Below are positions 23,113-46,200 of a DNA stretch of 64,000 bases, piece after piece. The DNA lies in assembly GCA_964019415.1 (NCBI GenBank), contig OZ025875.1, forward strand, positions 4,525,411 to 4,589,410, in the 5' to 3' direction. Made by a program: the position numbers and the translations under genes. The notes under the pieces were generated by a model that was not told the origin of the DNA, searched no databases, and worked only from the letters and a program-made list of their open reading frames with translations. This DNA comes from Ianthella basta. Its lineage: Eukaryota; Porifera; Demospongiae; Verongiida; Ianthellidae. The number at the start of each line of letters is the position of its first letter. Position 1 is the first letter of the stretch.

Positions 23113-24083
23113 GAACTTATGGAAAGTATTATTATCTACTCATGCACCTCATTGCCTTCTGTAATACTGAGTGTGTATGAAATGTGTGAGGGTGACAGCT
23201 AGTGAGCTAGGCCACAGATCAAGGTGAACACACAGAGGAAATGGAAGTGGTGACAAATTTGACAGGAGATAATCAACTGGCTTGCTGAGTACAAGTACAG
23301 TACATATCTAGAATACTGATACATATGGAATACATAACTGGTAGTGTGACTAGCTGTGTAGCCATGGAGGATGTACACTGCGCACTCAGTATCCTCAACT
23401 CTGTCCTGACATCTCATGTTTTCACCTTATTGTAATCCATAGAACCCTGTATCCTACGTATATACACCCGCACATGCTTATTTCTGTTCATTCAACACAC
23501 TCTCATGTACATACAGGGAGAGCCACAGATAGAATGCACCCTGCACAGACCATCAGTTGAATGGATCACTGCATGTACTCTTCTCTGCCTTCACCTCACA
23601 GCTCAGCTCTGCATGTATTTGCTGCTTTCAACATTCCAACCAATGTGTAGCTGCTGTTCAGTTGCATTCTCTCCAGACAAACACACAATTTGTTCTTATG
23701 TACACTCTGTCATAACACATTTTAGGTGATGAATGCTCTGAACATTCCTCTTGTCTGGTTTTCATCTTAGACAAACACCCTAACAAAGCTAGTGGTAGAA
23801 GCTGGCCTTAGAATTACTTCCCCACCTGAACCACCTGTGTCTGTCATTCCAATGACTGTCAAGTTAACCTTTCTTCAGTCAAACACCTGTCAAAGCCATG
23901 GCCAAGCCAATCTTTTGTTATACCAGCATACCAGGAATACACCACAGAATTTGTCATACACCTAAACACCACCCTTCTTGGACAACAGGCCCTGTATAGT
24001 GCTGTTCTTCCATGTTGACAGGATCATGCCAAATGTATACATTATAGGAAGCCTTGCTGCTATTAATGCAGTGAGAATGAGGT

Positions 24084-24392
24084 TGTAGAGGATCATTGCT
24101 ACAAAACAGATAAGGACTGGGCAAATTCTTGAGCAATCACGTAGCAGAGATAAATTGAATGTAAAACATTTTGACCATGGGGAGGTCTTCATCAGTTACA
24201 ATACAATTCTGTTGTAACTGATGAAGACCTCCATGGTTGAAACGTTTTACATTCAATTTATCTCTGCTACAAGTATTGTAACTGATGAAGACCTCCGTGG
24301 TCAAAACGTTTTACATTCAATTTATCTCTGCTACGTGATTGCTCAAGAATTTGCCAAGCCCTATCTATGCTGTAGCAATGAGCCTCTACCAA
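24084..24392. mobile_element. Large foldback element with three TGATGAAGACC..GGT modules
   Basis: The left arm (about 24084-24204) and right arm (about 24276-24392) are inverted copies of roughly 115-120 bp with few mismatches; both contain the ATTCTTGAGCAATCACGTAG segment. The module TAACTGATGAAGACCTCC, a variable loop, GGT, then ACGTTTTACATTC occurs once in the left arm (minus strand), once in the spacer (24213-24252) and once in the right arm. A second foldback with a related module follows at 24425-24545. Confidence 0.8.
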
Positions 24393-24424
24393 ATTAAAAC
24401 AGATAAAGGGCTACCGATTCATAG

Positions 24425-24545
24425 CAGGTCAATAGATGGACGAAGAAAACGTATCAACCACAAAGGTCTTCGTCAGTTATGTAACTGTTTTGTAACTGAC
24501 GAAGACCTTTGTGGTTGAGAAGTCTTCTTTGTTCATCTATTGACC
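24425..24545. mobile_element. Second foldback with TGACGAAGACCTTTGTGGTTGA arms
   Basis: The left arm begins GGTCAATAGATGGACGAAGA and the right arm ends GTTCATCTATTGACC. Each arm carries ACTGACGAAGACCTTTGTGG around a spacer of about 15 bp. It is clearly related to the element 40 bp upstream but diverged. Confidence 0.75.
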
Positions 24546-24772
24546 AGCTATGCATATGTTCACTAGAGAATCAGTAACTCCCTTGGCAATGAGGAAGACA
24601 CTTCAGCTGTCCCTTTGTGTTATGCTTGCAGAATGTACTAGTGCCAGAGAGTGGTACATAGCTTAGTCCCTGTTTTGCTACAGTGGATATGTAGAGTGTC
24701 TTAGGTTAGTTAATGTGGCAAATCTGTTGTATTCTGTTCTGCAGTACTACCAACATACTCTTATGCCCACAG

Positions 24773-26271
24773 GCGCCTACATCGCCTTCTGCTATCCTGA
24801 AGGTAAGTAAGTGCATTTGAATGCAAGTACACATCACAGCATCAACTGAATTGTCTGTACAGTAGTGTTATTTGCTACAAGTACACAGTTAGACAGAGCA
24901 AGCAATACGACATTTATACTGCATTAACAGCAATGTGCTTGGTTCGATAGAGGCTCATAGCTGTGTTGGTTGTATCAACATGAAATTTGGAGAGCAATAC
25001 TGCAGCCTTGCAAAAGGGGTGAAAGGAGCATAGGATGTTTCAATCCGACCGACCATGTTGAGCAGTGTGCTTATTTTAGGTACTGTTGTACATAGAACTT
25101 CTGATGTACTGTACATACTTTGGTTGCATGGGTTGAATTACTGTAGTATTCAGTTTTATAGCTGGTAGCCCGAGTACAAATGTCAATGATATTGACCCAG
25201 TGCCTTCACCTCAAATATGGCTACATACACAATAATTATTTGTATCACCTGGCAATCATGTTTGAAGCCCCACTGTGTAAATTTCCACTTGGCATTCTTT
25301 GTTTCAATCCTGTGTATACTATTATAGTATAGTACACATGTATTCACTACCAGTCTGAATAGACTGCAGTTTAAGTGGTCATTTGTGCCACTTGCAGTTC
25401 ATCCCAACTAGTATAGAGCACAAATATAATTATTGTGTCCTGTTATGGCTATAGGCACATCAGTGAAGTGGCCAGCATAAAGTGCACTGTTGAGTGACAC
25501 AACAGCACACACCAAGCGAACACAGTGCCCTGCATGCATTTGGCTGTTTCTGCATATTTCTAGTGTGTATAGACAAGAGCAGTGGCGACACATTAGAATG
25601 TACTCCTTGAAATGCACTTGGCTAATTGCTCCACTGAAATGCTGTTTATGCTTTCACTGCCCACTCCGGTCTCTCCCAGTGCCACTCCCATCCCTGCTTC
25701 CACGGCCATTCCAATTACCACTTCCACCTTACCACATGAGTCCCATTCACTGATTAAGTACGTAGTTCTATTTACGGTGTACTGTCAAGCAATTTGGAAA
25801 GATGGCCACATGCGCAGTGTTCTACATGCTAGGCATGTCAGTATAGTGAGGCAGCTGTGCCAATCTTTCACATGGGTGTACATTGATTGCTTTATACAAA
25901 TCTTGCATTCTTGCAGGTCTCCCTTCAAGTAGGCAGAGGTCAAAATCTGCATCATCACTTCTGAGACCCTCACCATCATTTATTCACAAGAATATTGCTA
26001 CACCAAGTGGCTCAGTTGCTCCCATAGGGGACTCCAAGTTCAATAAGTACCTGGTGCAGACCCTGCACAACCCCGGCCTCGTTCACGTACCTCCTCCCAA
26101 AGACTCCAGAGGCTTTTCAGCAGGCAGGCCAGGTGTATCACAGTGCCATGAGAGAGCAAAGAGGGGGCATGTGTACTGGCAAGAGGAGAAGAAACGGCTT
26201 CCAGCTCAGTTGTTGAGGACCATTGGGTCACAGGGCACCAATCTTGGAATTGGCAGTGCTCCAAGGACCTG
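24773..26271 (+). CDS. Unidentified gene, 3' exons
   Basis: The last exon (25917-26271) follows a good acceptor (ttcttgcag) and reads GLPSSRQRSKSASSLLRPS, then a basic, Pro/Ser-rich sequence with HNPGLVHVPPPKDSRGF and RGHVYWQEEKKRLPAQLL, ending GIGSAPRT, stop. A 30-bp candidate exon at 24773-24802, with cccacag before and gtaagt after, is phase-compatible. An open Ser/Thr/Pro-rich stretch at 25612-25756 with a gtacgt donor does not fit the phase and may be spurious. No domain is recognised. The 5' part, if any, would have to lie in the repeat-rich DNA upstream. Confidence 0.45.
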
Positions 26272-28006
26272 ATTATCTATACTCCTATCATAACTTTAAT
26301 GATGCAATTGGGTATGATTGTGAATCATGCACGTGTACACCTCTGTGCAGTATTATACATGAAACAGAAGTAGTGTGGATACTATATCAAATGTGTGTAT
26401 TGATGACTTATGTATAATGAAACCCTTTTTAACATAATATTATATTGTAGCACATGTGATGATATGTATGTATACGTAGCTAACTTTAGCAAGTGATTCT
26501 AGTGTTTAATTACTCTCTGCAAACCTTTTGTACTAGACTTGTACAGTATATATGGTAAAATATATGGAAAGACTATAACTACTGTATAGTCTTAGTCAGA
26601 TGGGCCTGCAGCCCTGTAGTGTTCAAAACAGATTAATCATCTGTAAAGAAGGCAAGGGCCTCCATCCTCCCGGCACTGCCCTCTATATAGTGTTTTAGAA
26701 TGTTTCTATGGCAAGTTTTAAGTGTTTCACTTTCCTGATTATTATAGCATGGTTGGTGATGCTAACTAGGTACGTAGCAGTAAGCATACACTTACGTGTA
26801 CATTGTATGTAGCTGGAGGAATGCTGGTGCATTTACCACAGTTTTCTATGGTACAAAATCAAAGATTACTTATTGGTGGGGGATGTAGACACCAATTAAT
26901 TTGCATGACATAAAGCAATAAAATTGGCTGGCTCACTCTACATGCATGGTTGTTTGGGCCAGCTATACTTGGCAACCAATGATGGAGGTACTTCTGCATC
27001 CAATTATTGAACATGCATCAAAACTGCAGGCATTCAGCTGGCATGTATACGCAGCTCTGTGTGGTCCCAATGTACCAGCTGTGAGCTACGTATATATCAT
27101 TGTATACATCGTGAGAATGGAAGCAATTGCAAGAAAGGCTTACTTGTCACCCTGGGTATTTAACGTCTTCCCAAATGTGGTAGCAAAAAGCATATGCAGG
27201 CTTCAAGAAGGAGTGAGGCTATAATTATATGTTCATATGTGCCATGTGCAGGTTGGTGGTGCCAGTGATGACATTCGGGTGTGAATCGCTGGTGCTGAGA
27301 GATAAAGAAAGACCAAGCTGCAATTAATGACACTGAGCTTTTTGAGGGTCAAGGGTTTGTAGCAATGTTTAGGCTGGATCACATTATACGTATAATTATG
27401 TAGAAAGGAAGTGAGGAGACACGGGCTACAGTAGAGATCATTTGAGCATGGAAGGGAGAGGAGAGATAGTTGGAGAGAGAAGTTATATGGCAACACATCC
27501 CTGAACACTGAACATGGCAACACTTTCTTATTAGTACAGTCACTGTTACTCACATATAATATCACTATTATCAATCAGGACTGAAACAATAGAAATGACA
27601 AGTACATAACTGTTGCCTAATTCAGTGGCTATGCCATTACAGGGTGCGTGTTCTGCACTAAAGGTGCATGCAGCAAGAGTGACAGCTAGTGATGCTGTAG
27701 GTGGCCTTTAAGCTGTGTTTCAAACTGCATGCACGTGCCTTGGCTGCAGTCACAGCTAGTGCCATGCATTAGCCTGCTGGTGGTGTCAGCAGCACAAACT
27801 GTTATGCTAATCACAGTGCACAGCAATGCTCACTACTGCACTGACAAACACATGAAATAATTGTACATGGCACTCCATAATTATGATACTTATGATAATT
27901 GATACACACCAGTTGCAGTTTCATAATGTTATGCATGGAGAAGGATGATAATATTGTGTCAACAATATGTGCAAGGTTTTCTAACAAATGTATATAATTA
28001 TTGCAC
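26272..28006. other. Intergenic, no gene seen
   Basis: AT-rich DNA between convergent 3' ends (the unidentified plus gene and the minus CD225-like gene). An AATAAA lies at about 26915. The small ORFs here have no protein-like composition. Confidence 0.5.
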
Positions 28007-30830
<2,824 letters not shown>

Positions 30831-31571
30831 CTAAAATGACAGAGACAACCCCAGACATGGGTTAGCCTAGAATGGAGCTGCTATGTATACACAAATGATT
30901 CAGTGGCATATGAATACTAACCATATGATTCATCCGTGGCTCGTTGACCGTGATTCATGTTCTCTGTTTGGCTACCGGCTTCTGACACTGAGCACTGCAT
31001 GCAGTAGAATATATGGCCTGGATTCTAAATTTGTACATAGGGAAACTTGTTATTGTATTCACTGAATGCACAGAATGCACATTACCTCATCAAGCTCCCA
31101 TCTTATTGTTTACATCTGTGACCGAGTTTCCTTCACTCAAGCTGCACCGCATAAATACACCATTTCCTTTTACCTTACCCTTTGGGCTTATAGGGAATGC
31201 GAAATCATGCTTTCACCACCTTGGCTGACTGGTGTCCCACTGTGTGTGTGATTCATTCAGCTCCTTATGGGTTAGTGTAGCACTGTACATGTGTGGTAAG
31301 CACCAGCACTTATTGGCAGCTGATTCAATTTGCAAATCATTTCTGCAATTTATGTAATACTTGAACTCGGGCATTTGTAATGGGTTCAATTGCAATCCAA
31401 CTTGAATTTATTCTTGTTTTGCATTTACATTAAAATAGAAAAGGGCAATCCAATCATGAGTGAATCGTTAAAACTGTTCGGCCACGCCACGATGACTTCC
31501 GACCAACTATCTTGCATCATATCCGGATGTGCACATCGCAGGCTGGCCGGGCACGTGGCACACCTGGTAAA

Positions 31572-40843
<9,272 letters not shown>

Positions 40844-41204
40844 AAATGTCCAGAGATGCTGTAGTGACATTAGAATTCACGTGGAACATTAGGAATTTCA
40901 TGAATTACATTCTGTTGGTTGTAAATCAGTTCTCATCCATTCATCTCATATAATACCTGACATACACACTTCACAGTGTGAGTTGCCTTAACCCTCCAGA
41001 TCAGTCCCATGAGTTGCCTTAACCCTTTAGATCAGTCCTGTGATTATATATATAGATATATTAAAGTCTATGAAAATACTCAGAGAATTACAATGTGTAT
41101 GTGTATATACAGTATACTCATGCATGTTCATGCTGCAACACATCCTGAGGGCTAAGGGATGATGCACGTACATATTATGTGTATGGCTGAATTCAGACTA
41201 TTAC
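40844..41204. other. Intergenic after FPGT
   Basis: A short direct repeat (GAGTTGCCTTAACCCT..AGATCAGTCC) occurs twice at about 40980-41040. No gene is seen. Confidence 0.5.
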
Positions 41205-42495
41205 AATCAATCAATCAATCATTAAAAGTGCATCATGTCCATTGGCACTAGGGCATAGATTGGCCCCATGCAGCACTTACACATAACAGGCAAAATGAAT
41301 ACTCATGAACCTGCAGTAGTGTTACCCAAACCTTGCATGCCACATACATACAGTGATAGATAACAGTTCACTGTTGTGACATGCAGCAGATAGCAGGGAC
41401 GCAGTGGGATCCTGGTTACTGCCCATTGTCACTGTGTCGTCTCATCAAGGCCTCCAATAGTACTGTACTCATTGGGATTTCCAAGCTTCGCACCTCATCA
41501 ACCAATTTAATGTTCAACATCTTCCACTTCACCACTGTCACATTCCTTACTCTCCTGTCTGGTCACCCCCCTCCATCTTCCTGTCTCAATTTGAAAACCT
41601 GCTGTGCCTCCTCTCAGTTTCATCATCATCCTCCTGTCTGCCCTTCTCACCACTCTTGCACACTCTGACCACTCTCCCAACCTTTCAATCCTCTTTAGCA
41701 TCTCCAACTTGGGCTTCATCTCCAGCTCCTGATCCCATTCATTCCATACTTTCCTCCAAGTAATGGCCTCCAGTATCTCCCTCACTTCCATATCCGCCAA
41801 CTCCTTAAGTACCTCCACATTAACATCCTTCCACCCAAACTGCCCCCAACACACACTCATCTTACCAAACCAAGTACCTCTGCCAAACCTCACTGCTTCC
41901 ACAGCTATCCTTCTCAGCAATCAACTATCATATGTTCTGCTGGTCAGGACCTTACTCCAGGACATCACACACTGCATCCTCGCCAGCCACTTGATCGGTA
42001 GGTCCCCCATCTCCGCCAAAAGTGAGACTTTCAGGTGAAGAGTTCCAACGCCAAAGAACAACCTCGGGGCCCTCATCTGAACCTGCTCAATCTTCTCCAG
42101 ATCCCAATTACACCCCCAAATCTCTGCACCACACAGCATGGTTGACTCCACCAATGACAACATAAGCTTCCTAAACACCCCCACTCCTACGTCATCTAAC
42201 TCTGACCTACACCAATGAAACCAAGCACCCAAGGCCTTCTTCCCTGCCACAGCTCTCTCCTCCACCATGTTCTTTAACTCCAAATGTTCATCAACCACAC
42301 ATCCCAAATATCTTTACTGCTCCATTTTGAGAATCTCCTCATTGCAATATAACATACTGTACATCTGTCCTAGCCACTCTCTTCTGCCTCATATGCATGA
42401 TTCCTGACTTGCTCACATTTACCTTCACCCCCCATTCTTTGCACCACCCTACTAACACCTCAAAACTCTTCTTGATTGATTGATTGATTGATATG
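41205..42495 (-). mobile_element. 5'-truncated LINE, reverse-transcriptase C-terminal region
   Basis: Minus frames give EWGVKVNVSKSGIMHMRQKR, then YLGCVVDEHLELKNMVEERA, then LVESTMLCGAEIWGCNWDLE and DLPIKWLARMQCVMSW, the usual order downstream of the RT active site in non-LTR elements. Stops after 42307 and 41920 break the frame, so the copy is dead. The 3' side (41208-41224) ends in an ATTG-type repeat and the 5' side (42475-42494) begins in an inverted ATCA-type repeat. No YADD box is present, consistent with 5' truncation. Confidence 0.8.
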
Positions 42496-42834
42496 TATGA
42501 TGAAGGGAAAGGATAGAGACTACGTACTTTTAATTTCAATGTCAGATCAGTTCAATTACTGTGATAGCCATATAGCTAGCTAGTTATGCTGCTGCATGAC
42601 TATATAGACCCTTTAATGAAAGTCTGGATCTGCACTGAAGGACTTTAATTGGTTGGTGACTTGCATCAATTTGTCACAGATTGAAGTATCCCCCAGAACC
42701 CCACTGGGGGGAGGAGGGATTTCATGGTGTCCATGACATGGTATATTAATGTTATACATAATAATAATTGTGTAGCAATATCACACGGTCGTTGCCATAT
42801 TAATTAAAGTTATCCAATTGTTGTGCAACTCAGT

Positions 42835-42927
42835 ATGGATCAGCTCCCTCCCAAGCCGAAGAAAATGCTGAGGAGGCCAAAGCCGCAGGAAGCACACAAT
42901 TACATTATTACACAATCCAAACTGCAT
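42835..42927 (+). CDS. Candidate small first exon
   Basis: ATG followed by 31 codons (MDQLPPKPKKMLRRPKPQEA and on), ending at a gtacgt donor in phase 0. The Pro/Lys-rich N-terminus looks protein-like. The only nearby acceptor (43030) adds eight codons before a stop. No homologue is recognised, and the region could be spurious. Confidence 0.2.
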
Positions 42928-43209
42928 GTACGTATACTGATTGCCCAATTAGCAGTTCATACTATGTTTGCATAATGTGCAATAGTCCACAACTTGTCCT
43001 ATATATATTCACATCTACTTGAAATAGACACAGCCACTGGTCAGTGCTGGATGATGCCACGAAATTAAATCAATGGTGCCATACAAGTGTTGATATACAT
43101 GCAGTAAGGCCAGCCAATTGTGCTGTTGACGGTGATGTCCATGGAGCATGCATCATGCTTGGTACATTAAGCGTAGCTATATACGTATATACTTGTGCAG
43201 TGAGTCATC

Positions 43210-46200
43210 TCATTCCTTATCAAAAACTTCAGCAAAGGTGTTGGGTAATTCTCCCAAAAGGTCCGATGCTATCATGGACCTCTTGTGTTTCTCATATGTT
43301 CTCTGGCTGCATACTTTGATCAAGTGACAAGCCGAATAGGATGCTAGTAGAGGTGCACTGCTGACACCCTTCCCTAAAGCTGCTGAAGGTGGAACCATAG
43401 CCCTGGGGAGATTCAGGAAATGAGCACTTACAATTGCAGTATTGGCATGATCAAATGAATTCAGTCATTTTACCTGTTCTTGTAGGCCCAATACAGGAAG
43501 ACAGTCATAACCCCAGACAGTAGGTCCCCCTGTCCACCACAACGGCGAGGACTGCCTACCTGCTCACACTTAAACACACCTGCAATAAGGCACAACGTCA
43601 TAAACATGATCCACACATGACAGTACATTTATTAAACCACAGCTGTGACTGTCCATCCATTGTACAGTATGACGTATGATGCAGCTTATGAGTGAGCTAG
43701 TGTGCTACTACATAACATGCTGGCACAGAACACTTGCAAATCAGTGAGTGAGTCCATGACATATCCAGAATCCTATGCACATACCCTACTACTCACTGTT
43801 CTCTAAGGATTACTCCAACCATCATAAAGTGGTCAGCTTATACTCGAGCTCCAGGTGAGCACAAATACTCTGTTAACAACTGTACCTGACTAAAGATTAG
43901 GGGATTAGAGTGAAAGCTAACTACTGCAACAGGAGTAACTGCGTGCACCAGACCTTCTGCTGTGGAAGGTGAATCCTGTTATTTGGGATTGAAGAGAACA
44001 CTTTAATGAGGAATACCACTATAAACAGGATTACCTAAGGGTGCAGAGGACTTAAGTTATCTAACCAAATGTGCTAAAGCATATACGTACTACAGGTGGT
44101 CCCTCTACCACCCCCACTAGGACATGGCCTGGTGTGCCCAACTTGCTGCAGAAGAACTGATCTGGGAGATGGCAACTTATGCCACATCACAAGTACCCAT
44201 TCAACCCTAGCTATGTTATGTTGCCATGTACAATTCACAAACGAAACTAATTGCCAACGGGTCATAGAACAGGTACTGTTGTCACATTCAGGTGTTTTGA
44301 TTCATCCCAGAGTCTTTATCAGTGGAAGGTCTTCATCATTTTACTGATAAGGACCATGGATTGGATTGCAAGATCAACAAAATCTGTTCTACAAATTGGC
44401 TAGTGCAATTTTCTTAGTGAAGACTACATGCAAGATATCCGTATACCATGCTAGTCTGTCTTCACATTTAGTCCTTAGAACCATAGTAGAACACATCTTC
44501 ATGTGTACATATACACAGTACTCACCATCTCTTCCATTGGAGATGATGTCGTGCTCCCCCTTGAGGACAAGTGTCACATTGCCCAACTTATCTGCTAGCC
44601 TGCTCACTACATTCTCAATGGGCTCAACATTGGAGACTTCCTCCTTCAGTACTGCTTTGTGGAGTCGTTGCAACTCCACATAGTTTGGAGTTAAGATGGC
44701 CTTCTCATAGCCTTTAATGAGCTCTGGCTCTTGAGACAGGAGAAAGAGGCCATCCTGCACAACATGCAAGGGATGCTCATTTGACAATTTCAAGGGGAAC
44801 ACACACCAGTAGGTTTACATGTACAAAACTTTGTCCTTATGACAACATGTGTAACTTCAGTTCATAATACCAGCAATAGCTACATAACAAACACAAAGAT
44901 GATTTGATAGAGGCTCATAGCTGTGTCCTGCTCCCCCATCATTCTATTAAAGCTGCAGTACTGCTCATCATTTACATGATCGAACACAAAGATAATACAA
45001 TCAGGCAAATCTAAACCTTTTAAGTGTCTTTCACACATTACTAATCATGTGTTCTTGGAGTACCACATTTCTGTACTTGTGCACTACCTCTACACAATAT
45101 GCATATGTACTTACTGCATCTACAATGAGAGGCTTTTGCTGCATCACAGCTGACCAGATCAAACCCTGCAAAATCAAGAGCAACAGACAATAATATATAA
45201 TTATAGTACTGACAACATTAGCTGAGAACACGTGTGGTTCACTTGCTGTCCCACCTTTGCTGTTTCCAGACACTCCTTGGCCCTACCCAGCCCTGGCCCA
45301 ATCAGCACAGCGTGCATTCGGCTGAACCATGAAGCTATTTGGGGAACTGATTCAATGGAATTACTAGTCCTGTGGCAGGAGGTACACAATGTTGATGACT
45401 ATACACAATACAGGAGTGCCTACGAATATCTGAAAACTGCACCAGCTGTGAACTTACATTAAAGGGTGTACAATTAGATCTGGGCTGTATGATTTGATGA
45501 CAGCAGATGCAGCAAGTGGGCAAAACACATGAGACAGATCTGCTCCCTGATCAGAAGGGCACAGAAGTAGACACATCATGTAACCTCCCAGTGACCCTTC
45601 TACTAACTGAGGCGTTAAACATTACACCCATGAACTGTACATTGCACTACAAATGCATCCGCTATACTTTCATAAAATTAAATAATAGTAAGAAAATAGC
45701 GACAGTCAATTGACACGATTCAATAAAATATAAACAATTCGAGAGCAGCAAGCAGTTAGAAGGCGTGATCTTGAAAATGTAACTAGTAGAACAATCAAAT
45801 ATTGTTAAACTCAAGTTTCTATATCCCTAAAAGGATGTGCTTTGCATTTTCTGCAAGTTTAATGGACAGCCTTACAAGGTAAGACTGTTCAGAATATATG
45901 GTTGCATGTATGTATACGTACATCACAGCAGGTTAAACAGCAGAACTGTTCTGTGTACTATTTTAGCTTTCCCAGCACAACAGGACAGCACCAAGCTCTG
46001 TCTTTTACACGGTACCAACATTCTGACATTGAACACTGGTACTGCAGGACATACACAGACCATCTACAACTGAGTATCACTATAATATACTACAATAGCA
46101 CTCAAGAAACTTAGTACACTAAACTGCACTATTGGCAAATCCCATAGTTTCCTGGTTGTCATCCTCCTATTCTGTGTTGTGGGGGTTGACTTCTGACACT

